Shown here: positions 28,910 to 37,825 of the stretch, in pieces
Layout of the letters: each line of letters starts with the position of its first letter
Position numbering within the stretch: the first letter of the stretch is position 1
DNA from: an uncultured Actinomycetes bacterium
GTDB lineage: Bacteria > Actinomycetota > Acidimicrobiia > Acidimicrobiales > RAAP-2
Direction: 5' to 3'
Assembly: GCA_903847955.1 (NCBI GenBank)
Contig: CAINFA010000053.1
Location: forward strand, 1 to 37,912
Length of the DNA stretch: 37,912 nucleotides
The notes under the pieces: generated by a model
The model's input: only the letters and a program-made list of their open reading frames with translations
What the model was told of the DNA's origin: nothing
The model's database searches: none
Program-made: the position numbers and the translations under genes

Positions 28910-29389
28910 TCAGCGACTGCGCTCGAGCATCTTGGGCACGCTCGTGATCACGAGCACGAAGACCACGAAGGTGGTCAGGTGCACCGAGGTGCACCACAGG
29001 CAGATGTGGTTCTTGATGAACAGCTCGATGTAGATCAGGTAGCAGCAGAACCCCATCCCACCCACGATGCTCACGAGGCGCAGTTGGTGGACCCACCGCA
29101 GGTCGCTGGCCCACAGCGGTGGCGAGTTCAGCACCACCATGGCGATCCAGTAGCCGAGTCCGAGCACGGCGAAGGGAATCGAGAAGGCCGAGGAGTAGGC
29201 CCCGGTGATCACGTCGCCGCAGTTGATGACCCCGGTGTTGGGGCAAAACGGCTGCAGGTGGGTGTTGTAGTGCAGCACCGTGAGGTAGGTCGAGAGCCCA
29301 ACCCCAAGCAGCGAGAGCACGAAGGTGGACCACACCACCGCCGGTGCGGCCCGGTTGAGCTCACTGCGGTGGTCGGTGGTGGTGGTCAT
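28910..29389 (-). CDS. Vitamin K epoxide reductase (VKOR) family protein
   Basis: 4-TM protein with 'CPNTGVINCGDV' and CxxC 'ICLWCTSVHLTTF'. Confidence 0.92.
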   Translation of the reverse strand: MTTTTDHRSELNRAAPAVVWSTFVLSLLGVGLSTYLTVLHYNTHLQPFCPNTGVINCGDVITGAYSSAFSIPFAVLGLGYWIAMVVLNSPPLWASDLRWVHQLRLVSIVGGMGFCCYLIYIELFIKNHICLWCTSVHLTTFVVFVLVITSVPKMLERSR

Positions 29390-30240
29390 GAGGTCTCCTC
29401 GAGGGTGGGTCGACAAGTGGTTCGTGGCACCTCGCCGGTGAGCACGCACAGCTGGTCGGTGATGGCCTGGGCCGCGGTGACGATGCCTTGGGTGGCCGCC
29501 ACGCTGGGATCACCCAGCCCATCGGCGATCTGCTGCCGGGACATCCCCACCAAGGTGGTGGGAGCGAACTGGGCACCGACGATCTGGGCTCGACCACCGA
29601 GGTCGACGAGGGGGATGGTCGCCGGCGGGCTTGCGTGGAGGAGCAGGTTCCGCGCCGCTGCTGACAAGGCATTCAGGGGCGGGTGCAGCCCCAGCGCGTT
29701 CACCCCCGAGGCGTACAGCTCGGTGGCGGTGAAGGCGAGGTAGGGGCTCGTGTAGTGCACCCGTGAGAACGAGATCGAGTCCAAGAAGCCTGGCGTGGTC
29801 GATCCGGTCGAGGTGGCCGTCCCGAGCGAGCTGAAGGTGCCGAAGTGGCTCAGCGCCACGAGCAACGGCCACCGCTCGGCGGCGCAGGCGGTGCAGTACT
29901 CCGCCCCGAGGAAGGTCACGAGGGGGACCCGGCGACCGTTGACCACGGCGGTGTGCAGCGGGCCGTTGGTGCTCCGCAGCGGCGTGGTGGGCACGAGGGT
30001 GGGCATCGCCGCCTCGGTGGCCAGCGTCGCAGGGCTCACCGAGGTGGCGGCGTCGAGCACCGAGGTGGGCAGCGGGGTGAACGGCGTGGTCACGGGAGCG
30101 ACCGGGACGGCGGTGACTTGGGCGACGACGAGCGCCACGACCGCGATGGCCACGACCACCGACAACGCCCAGGTCGCGAGCACGAGCACGGCGGGGCGAT
30201 GAGGGCCGAGGTCCGCTGCTTGGGTGTCGGTGCCCGCCAT
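29386..30240 (-). CDS. DUF929-like membrane-anchored protein with thioredoxin-like CxxC
   Basis: N-terminal TM; 'LVTFLGAEYCTACAAERWPLLVALSHFGTF'; ATGA overlap with the VKOR gene. Confidence 0.8.
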   Translation of the reverse strand: MAGTDTQAADLGPHRPAVLVLATWALSVVVAIAVVALVVAQVTAVPVAPVTTPFTPLPTSVLDAATSVSPATLATEAAMPTLVPTTPLRSTNGPLHTAVVNGRRVPLVTFLGAEYCTACAAERWPLLVALSHFGTFSSLGTATSTGSTTPGFLDSISFSRVHYTSPYLAFTATELYASGVNALGLHPPLNALSAAARNLLLHASPPATIPLVDLGGRAQIVGAQFAPTTLVGMSRQQIADGLGDPSVAATQGIVTAAQAITDQLCVLTGEVPRTTCRPTLEETS

Positions 30241-30314
30241 CTGGGTGTGCTCCTCGATTCGGCCCCCACCTTAGAGGCCGACGCTGGCAACGTCCTGTGG
30301 AGCTGGCTCAGCAC

Positions 30315-30327
30315 TAGCGTGAGGTCG
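30315..30327 (+). promoter_or_regulatory. Leaderless-type -10 (TAGCGT) six nt upstream of GTG
   Basis: TAGCGT gaggtc GTG. Confidence 0.6.
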
Positions 30328-31241
30328 TGGCACGAGGCTCGCTCACCGACAAGTCCGCCATGCGGTTGGCCGCCACCGTGATGGTGGTCCGCGACGCCGA
30401 GGGCGGCGGGGCCATCGAGGTGCTGATGGTCCGGCGCAACCTCAACTCAGACTTCGTCGGCGGGGCCTACGTCTTCCCCGGTGGAGCGGTGGACCCCGAG
30501 GATTCCTCCCCCGAGCTCGAGGCCAGGTGCCCCGGGCGCACCGACGCGGAGGCCTCCGAGATCCTCGGGATCGAGAGCGGCGGGCTCGCCTACTGGGTTG
30601 CGGTGCTGCGGGAGTGCTTCGAAGAAGCTGGGGTGCTGTTGGCTCGCGATGGCACCGGGGCACCCTTGCGGCTCGATGCCGAGGAGGTGACGGCACGCTT
30701 CGTCGAGCACCGACGTGCGCTCAACGCCAACGAGCGTCGCTTCGAGGACATCCTCACCGCCGAGGACCTCCAGCTCGACGTCGCCGACGTGCACTACTTC
30801 GCCCACTGGATCACCCCCGAAGGAGCGCCCCGCCGCTACGACACCCGGTTCTTCGTGGCGAGGGCCCCCGAGGGGCAGACCCCAGCGCACGACGCCGGGG
30901 AGACCATCGCTGATCTGTGGATCAGCCCCGCCGATGCCCTCGAGCGGCACCAGGCGGGCGAGATCGACCTGATCTTCCCCACCATCAAGAACCTCCAGGC
31001 CATTGGGCGTTTCGCCACGGTCGATGCGCTCCTCGAGGCGGCTGCTGCCGCTGGCGAGGTGCCGACGGTGACCCCCCGGATCACCGTCTCGGACCAAGGG
31101 GTGCGCATCTTGCTCCCCGGCGACGAGGGCTACGACGAGGCCACCGTTGCCGCCAGCCCCTCGAACCCCGGCCAGTTCAACGACACCATCCGGGTCATCT
31201 CCTTGGCTGCCACCGAAGAGGGCGTGGCCGAGGGGTCTTAG
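30327..31241 (+). CDS. NUDIX hydrolase (NUDT7/19-like)
   Basis: 'YVFPGGAVDPED...VAVLRECFEEAGVLLA' split Nudix box. Confidence 0.9.
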   Translation: MARGSLTDKSAMRLAATVMVVRDAEGGGAIEVLMVRRNLNSDFVGGAYVFPGGAVDPEDSSPELEARCPGRTDAEASEILGIESGGLAYWVAVLRECFEEAGVLLARDGTGAPLRLDAEEVTARFVEHRRALNANERRFEDILTAEDLQLDVADVHYFAHWITPEGAPRRYDTRFFVARAPEGQTPAHDAGETIADLWISPADALERHQAGEIDLIFPTIKNLQAIGRFATVDALLEAAAAAGEVPTVTPRITVSDQGVRILLPGDEGYDEATVAASPSNPGQFNDTIRVISLAATEEGVAEGS

Positions 31242-32383
31242 TCTGAGCCTTCGAGGGCCGCCTCGAGGTTGCGCAGCATCTGGGCCGAGCAGCCCTCGAG
31301 CCCAGCTGCTGGGGCGAGGGTGCTGGCCACCACCTCGGCCAGCTGGGCGAAGACCTGCCCGAGGTGCCCGTCGTGGGCGGCGACGGGGTCCCCGGCATCG
31401 CCACCGCTGGCCACGGAAGGGTCGAGCGGCACCGATCCCAGCAAGGGCACGGACAGCTGCGCAGCCAGCCGCTGGCCACCACCTGTTCCGAACAGGGCGT
31501 AGGTGGTGCCGTGCTCGCAGGTGAAGTCCGCCATGTTCTCGATGACCCCGGCCACCCGCAGCGTGCCTCGACGCGCCATGTCCGCAGCCCGTGCTGCCAC
31601 CTGGCTGGCAGCGGCTTGGGGGGTGGTGACGATGAGCAGCTCAGCTCGGGGCAAGACCTTGGCCAGCCCCATGGCCACGTCGCCGGTGCCGGGGGGTAGG
31701 TCCACGAGCAGGTAGTCGAGCGCCCCCCATCTGGCGTCCTCCACGAACTGCTGCACCGCTCGGTTCAAGATCAGCCCCCGCCACATGATGGCCTTGTCCT
31801 CTTCGGCCAGAAAGCCCATGGACAGCACTGAGAGCGAGCCTGCGCCGCAGGGCATGGTCTTGGGCAACATCTTGCCGCCCTCGGCCTCCACCGGGCCCGA
31901 GAGCTTGAGCAAGCGAGGCACGCTGAAGCCCCAGATGTCGGCATCCAAGATGCCGACCTTGAGCCCCCGGCGGGCCAAGGCCACACCGAGGTTGACCGTG
32001 ACCGAGGACTTGCCCACCCCGCCCTTGCCCGAGGCGATGGCCAAGATCTTGGTGCGCTGGTCGATGGTGTCGGTCCCTCGCTCGACCGCAGCGCGGCGAG
32101 CTCGCTCCATCACCTTGGCCCGCTGGTCGGCATCCATCATCGAGATCTGCACCTCGACCCCTGTCACCCCCTCGAGCCCAGCCACCGCCTGGGTCACGTC
32201 GCGCTCGATCTGGGCCCGCAGGGGGCAGCCGGCGATGGTGAGGGCGACCTCCACCTCGACCGCACCTTCGGCGTCGATCCGCACCTCGCCCACCATGCCG
32301 AGGTTGACGATGGTGTCGCCGAGTTCGGGGTCCACCACGCCAGAGAGCACCTCGAGCACCGCGTCGGTCGTGAGGGCAGCCAT
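31238..32383 (-). CDS. mrp: Mrp/NBP35/ApbC family P-loop ATPase with N-terminal DUF59 (MIP18-like) domain
   Basis: 'VLEVLSGVVDPELGDTIVNLGMV'; 'ILAIASGKGGVGKSSVTVNLGVALA'; 'LLVDLPPGTGD'. Confidence 0.95.
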   Translation of the reverse strand: MAALTTDAVLEVLSGVVDPELGDTIVNLGMVGEVRIDAEGAVEVEVALTIAGCPLRAQIERDVTQAVAGLEGVTGVEVQISMMDADQRAKVMERARRAAVERGTDTIDQRTKILAIASGKGGVGKSSVTVNLGVALARRGLKVGILDADIWGFSVPRLLKLSGPVEAEGGKMLPKTMPCGAGSLSVLSMGFLAEEDKAIMWRGLILNRAVQQFVEDARWGALDYLLVDLPPGTGDVAMGLAKVLPRAELLIVTTPQAAASQVAARAADMARRGTLRVAGVIENMADFTCEHGTTYALFGTGGGQRLAAQLSVPLLGSVPLDPSVASGGDAGDPVAAHDGHLGQVFAQLAEVVASTLAPAAGLEGCSAQMLRNLEAALEGSD

Positions 32384-32503
32384 GGCCGCAGCGTACCGGG
32401 AGCAGGGGGATGAAGCGCCGTGGTGGGCCGACGTGGCCTCTGGACCTCTAGCATGGAGTGGTGCGGGCGCAGTGGGCGCCGAGCAGAGCAGATGGAGGCA
32501 GCC

Positions 32504-32866
32504 ATGTCGATGACCAGCACGGTCAGCATCGGGAAGAAGCCCGACCCGGTCACCTTGTCGGACAAGGCCATCGCCAAGGTCGCCCAGCTCTTGGCCGAAG
32601 AGGGTGGCGAGGAGCTGGCGCTGCGCGTGGCGGTCAAGCCCGGCGGCTGCTCTGGCTTCAGCTACGAGATGTTCTTCGACGCCGAGGTTGCCGACGATGA
32701 CGTCGTGCGGAGCTTCGGTGCGGTCAAGGTGGTCGTGGACCCCCAGAGTGCAGAGATGCTCACCGGTTCGTCCCTCGACTACTCCGACGGGCTCAACGAC
32801 GCCGGGTTCCACATCTCGAACCCCAACGCCTCGCGCACCTGCGGCTGCGGTTCCTCGTTCAGCTGA
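32504..32866 (+). CDS. erpA: HesB/IscA/ErpA-family Fe-S cluster carrier
   Basis: 'VKPGGCSGFSYEM...GFHISNPNASRTCGCGSSF' three-Cys signature; GGAGG SD at 32494-32498. Confidence 0.93.
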   Translation: MSMTSTVSIGKKPDPVTLSDKAIAKVAQLLAEEGGEELALRVAVKPGGCSGFSYEMFFDAEVADDDVVRSFGAVKVVVDPQSAEMLTGSSLDYSDGLNDAGFHISNPNASRTCGCGSSFS

Positions 32867-32879
32867 GCGACCGAGGCCG

Positions 32880-34439
32880 TTGCCGACCTTCAGGCTGAAC
32901 GGCCACGACGTTGCAATCACCGGCGAGGGCTCGCTCCTCGACGCCCTCCGAGGTGAACTCGGCCTGACCACGGTCAAAGACGGCTGCAGCCCGCAAGGCC
33001 AGTGCGGGTGCTGCACCGTGCTCATCGACGGCCAGCCCAGGGTGAGCTGCGTCACCGCCGCCCGGCGGGCGCTCGGCCGCTCGGTCACCACCCCTGAAGG
33101 GCTTCCCGCTGCCGCCCACCGCTTGGCCCAAGCCTTCGACGCCACCGGCGCCAGCCAGTGCGGCTTCTGCAGTGCGGGCATCGTCACCCGCCTCACCCCA
33201 CTCGTCGAGGCTGGCACCACCGACCGCGACGCCATTGGTCGGGCACTGGCGGCACACTCGTGCCGCTGCACCGGCTGGCAGCCCATCATCGATGCCGTGG
33301 CCATGGCGGCCTCAGGTGCACCCATCGAGGCTCGGGACCCCGACGCTGCCGCCCGCCAAGCCGAGCTCGAAGGTGGCGTGGCCCAACGCAGTGGCGCCAC
33401 GGTCGCCCTCGGCGGCCTGCGCTACGCCGCCGACCAGGTGCCCGCTGGTGCTCGCTACCTCCACCCGAACGGCCAGCTGGTCGAGAGCCGACGCGAGGCG
33501 AGGGCTGGATCGGTCCCGGGTCGGAACTCGACGCTCCCCCTCAGCTACCCGTGCCCCGCTCCTGAGGGGACCCTCCGGCTCGAGACCACCTACTGCGACC
33601 CCGCTGCCCTCGAGCCCGACGCTGCGGTGGCCAGCCCCTCCGAGCTGCTGGCTCGCCCCGCCTCCAATGGCGGCGCCTTCGGGGCCAGCTCGATGGCGGT
33701 GACCGAGGACGCCCAACGGATGGCGCGGTCGACGGGCGAGGTGGTGGCAGCGGTGTGGAGCCGAGAGCAGGTCGTGGCTCACGGCACCCGCCGGCCACCA
33801 CTCGGCATCAGCCTCGATCCAGATGGTCAGGGCACCGTCGTGGTGCCGAGCACCCTCGAGGTCACCGACCGCTCGGCCCTCGAGGCGGCGCTCGTCGCGG
33901 CCTACCCGGACGTCGAGGTTGCGGTGGCAGCGGCGACGGGGCCCACGGTCAGCTTCGCCCACCGTGGCACGCCCTTCGTCGAGCTCGAGGTAGTCGCCAC
34001 TGCGCTCGGTCACCGTGACCAGGTGCGCCTCCCGATCACCGTTCGCCATGGTGCTGCCACCGTGACCTTGACCACCACCGGCGCCATCGCCGTAGAGGTC
34101 CGTCCCGGGCAGATCTGGTGTGCCGCCACCTTGACCAGCTACGTCTGCGGCGCGGTGCACCAAGGGCTCAGCTGGGTGCTGTCTGAAGGTGTGGCCATCG
34201 ACGCCACCGGCGCCCAAGCCGACGTCACCATCCGGTCCTTCGGGGTCCTGCCAGCCAAGGCCATGCCCGAGGTGCGCGTCGAGCTCTCCTCGAGCGACGA
34301 GCCGGCTCGCCCGGTGAGCCGCTCGGTGCTCATCGCCACCGCAGCAGCGGTCTGGCTGGCAGAAGGGTTGCCCCTGCGGTGGCCCACCCGAACCCCTGGA
34401 TCGTTGTCATTGCCGCTGTGGATCTGTGAGGATGCTTGA
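32880..34439 (+). CDS. Fusion of a 2Fe-2S (CoxS/XdhC-like) subunit with a shortened molybdopterin-binding hydroxylase-like domain; TTG start tentative
   Basis: 'GCSPQGQCGCCTVLIDG', 'QCGFCSAGIV...HSCRCTGWQPIIDAV'; then 'GGLRYAADQVPAGARYLHP', 'NGGAFGASS', 'VCGAVHQGLSWVLSEGVAID'. Confidence 0.78.
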   Translation: MPTFRLNGHDVAITGEGSLLDALRGELGLTTVKDGCSPQGQCGCCTVLIDGQPRVSCVTAARRALGRSVTTPEGLPAAAHRLAQAFDATGASQCGFCSAGIVTRLTPLVEAGTTDRDAIGRALAAHSCRCTGWQPIIDAVAMAASGAPIEARDPDAAARQAELEGGVAQRSGATVALGGLRYAADQVPAGARYLHPNGQLVESRREARAGSVPGRNSTLPLSYPCPAPEGTLRLETTYCDPAALEPDAAVASPSELLARPASNGGAFGASSMAVTEDAQRMARSTGEVVAAVWSREQVVAHGTRRPPLGISLDPDGQGTVVVPSTLEVTDRSALEAALVAAYPDVEVAVAAATGPTVSFAHRGTPFVELEVVATALGHRDQVRLPITVRHGAATVTLTTTGAIAVEVRPGQIWCAATLTSYVCGAVHQGLSWVLSEGVAIDATGAQADVTIRSFGVLPAKAMPEVRVELSSSDEPARPVSRSVLIATAAAVWLAEGLPLRWPTRTPGSLSLPLWICEDA

Positions 34440-34441
34440 CC

Positions 34442-34810
34442 ATGAGCGCTCCCATCGGCCCGTACTCCCCCATCCTCCGCTTCGGTGACCTCGTGGTGAC
34501 CTCGGGTCAGCTCGGCCTCGAGGACAAGCCGGACGGCACGAGGGGGCTGGTCGACGGTGGGACCGCGGCCCAGCTGGCCCAGGCGCTCGCCAACGTCGAG
34601 GCCGTCTTGGCCACCGAAGGCGTGACCAAGCACCAGGTCGTTAAGGCCACCTTGTTCCTCACCGACATGGCCGACTTCGCTGCTGCCAACGACGTCTGGG
34701 TCGCCTTCTTCGATGCGCACCGTCCGACTCGGTCTGCCATTGGGGTGGCGGCGCTGCCCATGGGGGCCACCGCTGAGGTCGAGGTCTGGGCCTACGCACC
34801 TGGGGCCTAG
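34442..34810 (+). CDS. RidA/YjgF/UK114 family protein
   Basis: 'GPYSPILRFGDLVVTSGQLGLE', 'VVKATLFLTDMADFAAANDVWVAFF', 'ATAEVEVWA'. Confidence 0.93.
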   Translation: MSAPIGPYSPILRFGDLVVTSGQLGLEDKPDGTRGLVDGGTAAQLAQALANVEAVLATEGVTKHQVVKATLFLTDMADFAAANDVWVAFFDAHRPTRSAIGVAALPMGATAEVEVWAYAPGA

Positions 34811-35380
34811 GTGCCGAGCACCCTTCCTCCGCCTCCCACTGCTGCACGGCACAAGGAGTCGCTGCGCGACAAGGTGGCTCGCAACGTCAAGGCGTGGTTC
34901 TTGGGCGACCTCTCGGCCCACGGCGACCCCGCGGGTGTCACCTACGGCACCTTGATCGCTGGCGCCATCATCGCCATCGAACTCGGCCACGCCTACGACC
35001 TCCCCAAGTCGATCGCCATCATCGTCTGCGCCGCGGTCCTCTACTGGGCCGCTGACGCCTACGCCAACAACGTCGGCTACCGCTACCTGCATCGTGAGCC
35101 CTTCAGCTGGTCGAGCGTTGGTCGGTCGCTGTGGTTCGAACGCTCCGTGGCCAGGGGTGCGACCCTCCCCATCGTGGCGATCATCGTGGCCGGTGCCGCC
35201 CAGCGGTCGGTGATCCGCAGCCTCGAGGTGGGCGAGTGGATGGCCATCGTGCAGCTCATCGCCTACGAGGTCATCGTCGGGGTCCGCATCGGCGCCCGGG
35301 GCCTGCAGCTGGCCTACCAAGCCATCGCCGGCGCGGTGCTCGGAGCAGGGATCTTGTTCCTCAAGTCCATCGTGGGCTGA
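34811..35380 (+). CDS. Integral membrane protein of unknown function
   Basis: Four to five hydrophobic segments; GTG abuts the upstream TAG. Confidence 0.65.
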   Translation: MPSTLPPPPTAARHKESLRDKVARNVKAWFLGDLSAHGDPAGVTYGTLIAGAIIAIELGHAYDLPKSIAIIVCAAVLYWAADAYANNVGYRYLHREPFSWSSVGRSLWFERSVARGATLPIVAIIVAGAAQRSVIRSLEVGEWMAIVQLIAYEVIVGVRIGARGLQLAYQAIAGAVLGAGILFLKSIVG

Positions 35381-35453
35381 GGCCGTCTCGACCAGGTCGC
35401 TCCGAGCGGGCATCATGGTGCCGCGCACGACCGCACTGCGAGGAGGCAACCCC

Positions 35454-35750
35454 ATGGCACCGAGCGATGAGCTACGGCTCGAGGACATCCGAGCCGAGCT
35501 CGACGTGGTTGACCGCGACTTGGTGGCGGTGCTGGCCCGGCGGGCCGCGCTCATCGAGCAGGTGGTCCGCTACAAGCGCCAGCACCGCATGGGCGTGGTG
35601 GATCGGGCTCGAGAGGACGCCATGCTGGACCACATCGAGACCGTGGCCCAGGCACACGAGCTCGACCCCAGGGTGGCCCGCATCGTGCTGCGGAGCGTGA
35701 TCGACGCCTTCACCTTGCTAGAGGTCGAGGTCCTCGAGCCCGGCGAGTGA
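35454..35750 (+). CDS. Chorismate mutase (AroQ class)
   Basis: 'LEDIRAELDVVDRDLVAVLARRAALIEQVVRYKRQH' ; GGAGG SD. Confidence 0.9.
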   Translation: MAPSDELRLEDIRAELDVVDRDLVAVLARRAALIEQVVRYKRQHRMGVVDRAREDAMLDHIETVAQAHELDPRVARIVLRSVIDAFTLLEVEVLEPGE

Positions 35751-35751
35751 C

Positions 35752-36435
35752 TCAGCGGCCCCAGGTCGGCTGGCCGAGGCGGTAGCCCACCGAGCGCACC
35801 GTCTCGATCAACGAGGCGTGCTCTTCTCCGAGCTTGGCCCGCAGCCGACGGATGTGGACGTCGACGGTGCGGGCACCGCCGTAGTACTCATAGCCCCAGA
35901 CCCTGGACAGCAGGGCCTCACGGGTGAAGACCTTGGTGGGGTTCGAGGTCAGGAACTTCAGCAGCTCGTACTCCATGTAGGTCAGGTCCAAGATGCGACC
36001 ATCGACCGCTGCTTGGTAGGTCTCAAGGTTGATCTTGATCGGACCAAAGCCGACCACCACGGTGTCGGTGCCTGCCCCAAGGGCGTGGGTGAGCTGGTCG
36101 ATTCGAGCCACGAGCTCCACCCCAGCAGCAGGCACGAGGCAGAAGTCGTCGAAGTACTGCCCATCCATCTTGAGCTCGGCCAACTGGGCTGAGGTCACGA
36201 GGACCAAGATGGCCAGCGGCTCCTCACGGTGGGTCCGCAACACCTTGAGCAACTCGGCGGCACGCACGGGCTCTGCGGCGAGGGACACCACCGCGGCGGC
36301 AATCGTTGGCTCGGCATCGAGGGCCTGGGCCGGATCGTCGGTGAGCTCGAGGCGGTAGCCAGCCTCGGTCAAGCACTCGAGCACCTCGGGCTCGATGCCC
36401 GACGGGGCACACAGGATCACCGCCGAGCCCCCCAC
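35752..36435 (-). CDS. OmpR-type winged-helix regulator, GlnR-like
   Basis: C-terminal 'ALLSRVWGYEYYGGARTVDVHIRRLRAKLG...IETVRSVGYRL'; immediately downstream of glnA. Confidence 0.88.
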   Translation of the reverse strand: MGGSAVILCAPSGIEPEVLECLTEAGYRLELTDDPAQALDAEPTIAAAVVSLAAEPVRAAELLKVLRTHREEPLAILVLVTSAQLAELKMDGQYFDDFCLVPAAGVELVARIDQLTHALGAGTDTVVVGFGPIKINLETYQAAVDGRILDLTYMEYELLKFLTSNPTKVFTREALLSRVWGYEYYGGARTVDVHIRRLRAKLGEEHASLIETVRSVGYRLGQPTWGR

Positions 36436-37739
36436 TACAGCATCGGGAGGTAGCGGCTCAGCTCGAACTGGGTGATCTCGGATTTATACGCCGACCACTC
36501 CGCTCGCTTGTTCTTCAAGAACCACTCAACCACGTGGCTTCCGAGCGTCGAGCGCAGCAGCTCGGAACGCTCCATGGCATCGACCGCATCGTTGAGGTTC
36601 TGGGGCAGGGGACGTCCCGAGGTGCCGGTGGCATCGATCTCGGCCGGGAGCTCGTAGCCCTCCTCGATGCCCTTGAGTCCCGCCGCCAAGATGACGGCGA
36701 AGGTGAGGTAGGGGTTGCACGCACTGTCGGGTGCTCGGTACTCGAGGCGAGTGGACTCCGCTCGACCGGCCTTAGCGACCGGCACCCGCACCAGCGCCGA
36801 GCGGTTGTTGCGGGCCCAGCCGATGTTGACCGGCGCTTCGTGGCCGGGCACGAGACGCTTGTAGGAGTTGACCCACTGGTTGGTCACGGCCGTGATCTCC
36901 GGGGCGTGCTCGAGCAGGCCGGCCAAGAACTGCCGGGCGGTGACCGACAGCCCGGCCGTGTCGCTCGGGTCGCTGAACGCGTTCTGCTCGCCCCGCCACA
37001 ACGACACGTGGGTGTGCATGCCTGAACCTTGGACCCCAGCGAGTGGCTTGGGCATGAAGCTCGCCACCACCCCGGCCTGGCGGGCGATGGCCTTGAGCAC
37101 GAGGCGCGTGGTCATCACCGTGTCGGCCATGGTCAGCACATCGGTGTAGCGAAGGTCGACCTCGTGCTGGGAGGGCGCGTCCTCGTGCTGGGCGTGCTCG
37201 ACGGGGATGCCCATCTCCTCGAGCATCAAGACCGAGCGACGACGCAGGTCAGAGGGCAGGTCGGCCACCGACAGGTCGAAGTAGCTCCCCCGGTCGAGGG
37301 GCAATGGCGTCGAGCCCGCCTCGTTGCCAGCGAAGTAGAAGTACTCGATCTCGGGCGAGACGAAGAAGGTGTAGCCCTGCTCGTGCGCCTTGGAGGCCAC
37401 CTTGCGCAGGGTGTGGCGAGGGCAGCCCTCAAAGGGGGTGCCGTCGAGGTTCGAGATGTCGCACACCACCCGGGCGACCTCAGAGCCCGAGCCGTGGAAG
37501 GGGAGGACCTGGAAGGTGGAGGGGTCAGGACGGGCCAGCACGTCGGCCTCTTGGACCCGACTGAACCCATCGATGGCCGAGCCGTCGAAGGTCATGCCCT
37601 CCTCGAGCGCGTTCTCGAGCTCTTGGGGGGTGATGTGGAAGGCCTTGGGCGTGCCGAGGACATCGGTGAACCACAGCTGGACGAAGCCGATCCCGCGCTC
37701 TTCCACGGTCTTCAGCACGTAGTCGTTCTGGCTCAGCAC
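36435..37739 (-). CDS. glnA: Glutamine synthetase, type I (GSI-alpha-like, no canonical adenylylation loop seen)
   Basis: 'TFDGSAIDGFSRVQEADVLARPDPSTFQVLPF', 'KPLAGVQGSGMHTHVSLW', 'NIGWARNNRSALVRVP'. Confidence 0.95.
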   Translation of the reverse strand: MLSQNDYVLKTVEERGIGFVQLWFTDVLGTPKAFHITPQELENALEEGMTFDGSAIDGFSRVQEADVLARPDPSTFQVLPFHGSGSEVARVVCDISNLDGTPFEGCPRHTLRKVASKAHEQGYTFFVSPEIEYFYFAGNEAGSTPLPLDRGSYFDLSVADLPSDLRRRSVLMLEEMGIPVEHAQHEDAPSQHEVDLRYTDVLTMADTVMTTRLVLKAIARQAGVVASFMPKPLAGVQGSGMHTHVSLWRGEQNAFSDPSDTAGLSVTARQFLAGLLEHAPEITAVTNQWVNSYKRLVPGHEAPVNIGWARNNRSALVRVPVAKAGRAESTRLEYRAPDSACNPYLTFAVILAAGLKGIEEGYELPAEIDATGTSGRPLPQNLNDAVDAMERSELLRSTLGSHVVEWFLKNKRAEWSAYKSEITQFELSRYLPML

Positions 37740-37777
37740 CGCTCCATTCTCTCAGGTCGACACGCCTACCGACGACA

Positions 37778-37807
37778 AGCGGGGGTGGGCAGAAGCCCAC
37801 CCCCGCT
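37778..37807 (-). terminator. Hairpin between the upstream glutamine synthetase and glnA
   Basis: Perfect 13-bp stem AGCGGGGGTGGGC-AGAA-GCCCACCCCCGCT; no U-tract. Confidence 0.75.
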
Positions 37808-37825
37808 CGACGTGAAGTGTGGGGC

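Noticed and set aside
32458-32700. 80-aa ORF overlapping the erpA start as a real protein gene
   Set aside because: Composition looks like an out-of-frame read of erpA; kept only as a possible leaderless-initiation observation.
32604-32879. N-terminal 92 codons of the 611-aa ORF as part of the 2Fe-2S fusion protein
   Set aside because: This stretch is an out-of-frame read through erpA; homology starts at 'PTFRLNGHDVAI', so a start near 32880 is preferred.
34139-35554. 471-aa minus-strand ORF across ridA and the membrane-protein gene
   Set aside because: Antisense to several well-supported genes; no recognisable domain.
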